Shown here: one piece after another, positions 13,396 to 14,617 of the stretch | Layout of the letters: every line of letters starts with the position of its first letter | How positions within the stretch are numbered: the stretch's first letter is position 1 | Source: JACQAI01 sp035507915 | GTDB lineage: Bacteria > Pseudomonadota > Alphaproteobacteria > Elsterales > Elsteraceae | Assembly: GCA_035507915.1 (NCBI GenBank) | Contig: DATJNS010000341.1 | Span: 1-14,617, forward strand | Direction of reading: 5' to 3' | DNA length: 14,617 bases | Translations under genes and position numbers: made by a program | Notes under the pieces: model-generated | Databases searched by the model: none | Told to the model about the DNA's origin: nothing | The model's input: the letters and a program-made list of their open reading frames with translations, nothing else

Positions 13396-13827
13396 ATGAA
13401 GATCCTGCCGATCCACCACATTGCCATGCAGCCGGAGTTCCAGAGCCCGTTCAGCTCGGCGTTCGCGGTCGAGGACGCGCGGTTGATCTTCTTTTCGGGC
13501 TGCGGACCGGTGCCGATCTATCACAAGCACCCGCACGACCCGGTCGAAGAGGCGCAGTGGCTGGGCGGCGACATCCGCGACCAGGTCGAGCGGACCTTCG
13601 CCAACATCGAGACGATCCTCAAGGCGGCCGGCGGCGGTTTCGCGAACGTCCTCAAGCTGACCATCTTCATGACCGACGTCGGCGAGCAGAACGTCTTGAA
13701 CGAGATCTCGGCGCGCCTGTTCGGCGCCGCCAACCCGCCCGCGCGCACGCTGGTGCAGATCCCCGCGCTCGCGCATCCGTCGATGAAGATCGAGATCGAG
13801 GGCATCGCGGCGGTGCCCACGACGTAG
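13396..13827 (+). CDS. Rid-family (YjgF/UK114) protein retaining the active-site arginine
   Basis: A 143-residue Rid-family protein, slightly longer than RidA (about 128). The strand LIFFSGCGPVPI (about 30-41) is followed by an unusual histidine-containing loop (YHKHPHDPVEEAQWLGGD) that replaces the short canonical turn. Then come the helix QVERTFANIETILKAAGGGFANVLKLTIFMTDV and the C-terminal signature PPARTLVQIPALAHPSMKIEIEGIA. Arginine 117 sits where RidA has its catalytic arginine, so imine or enamine hydrolysis is plausible, unlike the partner gene upstream. GAGG at 13386-13389, six bases before the ATG, sets the start. The 35-base spacing from the first Rid gene implies co-transcription, and mixed trimers are conceivable but not shown. 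It probably acts on a reactive intermediate of the pathway fed by the divergent ABC transporter; that link is by proximity only. Confidence 0.9.
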   Translation: MKILPIHHIAMQPEFQSPFSSAFAVEDARLIFFSGCGPVPIYHKHPHDPVEEAQWLGGDIRDQVERTFANIETILKAAGGGFANVLKLTIFMTDVGEQNVLNEISARLFGAANPPARTLVQIPALAHPSMKIEIEGIAAVPTT

Positions 13828-13953
13828 CGCGGCCGGCCGCAGCATCCGTCGGCGGCGCGCCCGCGAACGAACGCGCCGATGGGGTGTTCGTGGTAACATG
13901 GGACGACGGTTCCGGCGACGCCCCCCAGACGCAACGCATAAGATCACGCCGCG

Positions 13954-14415
13954 ATGACTCGGCGACCGCTCTACGAACAGCATGTCTCGGGCCCCGCCTT
14001 GGCGGCGTTTCTGCGCGTCAGCGCCGCCTGGCGGCTCGACGAGCCGCAGGAACGCATGCTGCTCGGCCAGCCGTCGCCCGAGACCTTGCGCAACTGGAAG
14101 CAGAACCGGACCGGCGCGCTGTCGCTCGATCAGGTCGAGCGCATCTCCTACGTGCTGCGCATCTTCCGGTTGCTGCAGGAGAAGCATGGCTCGGCCGGCT
14201 GGCTGGTCGAGCCGCGCCAGGAGCCGATCTTCGGCGGTCGGCGCCCGATCGACGTGATGTGCCTCGAGGACATTCGCGGGCTGCGGCAGGTCGCGCAGTT
14301 CCTCGATGCGCCGGGCGAGGGCGCCGCGGCCGAGATCGCCTCGGACGAGATCGCCGCGGTCGAGGCGGCGTCAGGCGAGGCCGGCGGCCGTCGAGGCGGT
14401 CAGCGCACGAAGTGA
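13954..14415 (+). CDS. Xre/MbcA/ParS-family antitoxin-like protein
   Basis: A 153-residue protein resembling antitoxins of the Xre/MbcA/ParS group. The N-terminal part (about 30-75) looks like the Xre-like helix-turn-helix: LLGQPSPETLRNWKQNRTGALSLDQVERISYVLRIFRLL. The C-terminal part, WLVEPRQEPIFGGRRPIDVMCLEDIRGLRQVAQFLDA (about 83-119), resembles the toxin-binding domain, whose hallmark is a proline- and glycine-containing loop before a P-hydrophobic-D motif. The last 35 residues are Ala/Glu/Gly-rich and probably disordered. Such antitoxins usually sit upstream of a RES-domain toxin that degrades NAD+, but no toxin gene follows: a hairpin and then an IS630-type element begin within 70 bases. 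It may be solitary, or its partner may lie beyond the insertion. No strong ribosome binding site precedes ATG 13954. Confidence 0.75.
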   Translation: MTRRPLYEQHVSGPALAAFLRVSAAWRLDEPQERMLLGQPSPETLRNWKQNRTGALSLDQVERISYVLRIFRLLQEKHGSAGWLVEPRQEPIFGGRRPIDVMCLEDIRGLRQVAQFLDAPGEGAAAEIASDEIAAVEAASGEAGGRRGGQRTK

Positions 14416-14418
14416 CCC

Positions 14419-14442
14419 GCGCGCGCCCCGACGGGCGCGCGC
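14419..14442 (+). terminator. Strong GC hairpin after the antitoxin gene
   Basis: GCGCGCGCCC (14419-14428), the four-base loop CGAC and GGGCGCGCGC (14433-14442) form a perfect 10-bp stem starting three bases after the stop codon. No T-tract follows, so it is an intrinsic terminator only in the looser sense used for GC-rich genomes; it could also protect the 3' end. Its position argues that the antitoxin-like gene is monocistronic. Confidence 0.5.
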
Positions 14443-14479
14443 CAGACCATCGTTGCCGACGCCGGCGCGGGGGCGCCTA

Positions 14480-14617
14480 GAGCGGGATTCGTTGGGGCCG
14501 AATCGATTCGGGATTCCCACGGGAAGCCGGATCTGATTCAACCTGCTGACTGGGGCGAGGAGGCCAGCAGGGATGGCAAAGCCTTACTCGATGGATCTGC
14601 GCGAGCGGGTTGTTGCG
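14480..14617 (+). mobile_element. Left end of an IS630-family insertion sequence (cut by window edge)
   Basis: The transposase start at 14573 identifies the element. The boundary is inferred: a TA dinucleotide at 14478-14479 (IS630 elements duplicate TA on insertion) is followed by a structured tip with GATTCG at 14486-14491 and 14505-14510 and a 12-bp perfect palindrome CGAATCGATTCG at 14499-14510. About 94 bases separate the proposed end from the transposase ATG. The right end and the second TA lie outside the window, so the exact boundary cannot be confirmed here. Confidence 0.6.
14573..14617 (+). CDS. IS630-family transposase, N-terminal fragment
   Basis: The frame reads MAKPYSMDLRERVVA to the window edge. 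This is the characteristic opening of the helix-turn-helix domain of IS630-type transposases (Y-S-x-D-L-R-E-R-V-V-A). A strong ribosome binding site, GAGGAGG at 14557-14563, lies nine bases upstream. The catalytic DDE part is outside the window, so intactness is unknown. Only 15 residues are visible, but the motif is distinctive. Confidence 0.75.
   Translation, partial: MAKPYSMDLRERVVA

Noticed and set aside
13829..13840. 12-bp palindrome GCGGCCGGCCGC after the second Rid gene as a terminator
   Set aside because: It has no loop and no T-tract, and similar GGCCGGCC runs occur elsewhere (near 68-80). Chance in GC-rich DNA is likely.

Overview
This GC-rich window reads like a chromosomal stretch of an alphaproteobacterium, probably near Rhodospirillales or Hyphomicrobiales. 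That placement is inferred from codon use, a palindromic intergenic repeat of the type common in that class, an FNR/FixK-type box and an IS630-type insertion sequence. No rRNA, tRNA, CRISPR array or phage gene was seen. Nearly all of the sequence is assigned and no gene-free stretch exceeds 300 bases.

Layout, left to right. (1) At 1-32 the first codons of a nitrilase-type hydrolase run off the left edge on the minus strand. A 220-base gap (33-252) with no convincing feature follows. (2) Two small plus-strand unknowns lie at 253-474 and 527-814; the second is a membrane protein. (3) A TetR-type regulator, a periplasmic adaptor and an RND pump (890-5987) form a drug-efflux operon. No outer-membrane channel is encoded with them. 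(4) The ribosome-rescue hydrolase arfB (6038-6457) has its 3' end tandemly repeated. It is followed by an 81-bp palindromic element, another partial copy of the arfB tail and a perfect FNR/FixK-type palindrome. (5) A radical SAM enzyme with a SPASM-like cysteine tail (6729-7829) lies just downstream of that palindrome. (6) On the minus strand, from 12775 down to 7840, runs a compact array: a Tat-exported NMT1/THI5-type substrate-binding protein, an ABC ATPase, two different permeases, a small lipoprotein and a phosphodiesterase of the alkaline phosphatase superfamily. The four transporter genes overlap at their ends; one start appears to be CTG. (7) Divergent from the transporter are two Rid-family (YjgF/UK114) genes (12947-13827). 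One has lost the canonical arginine and the other keeps it. The 171-bp divergent region carries four copies of a 15-bp repeat. (8) At the right end are a Xre/MbcA/ParS-type antitoxin without a visible toxin, a GC-rich hairpin, and the left end of an IS630-family element whose transposase is cut by the window edge.

Likely cooperation. The TetR protein probably controls the adaptor and pump. The ABC transporter, the phosphodiesterase and the Rid pair could form one uptake-and-catabolism locus for a small organic, perhaps nitrogen-, sulfur- or phosphorus-containing, compound; the substrate cannot be read from the sequence. The radical SAM gene is probably expressed at low oxygen. I saw no wholly new multi-gene system. 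The most distinctive points are the FNR-type box at the radical SAM gene, the CTG start in the ABC operon, the Rid pair with its repeat-bearing divergent region, and the duplicated arfB tail.
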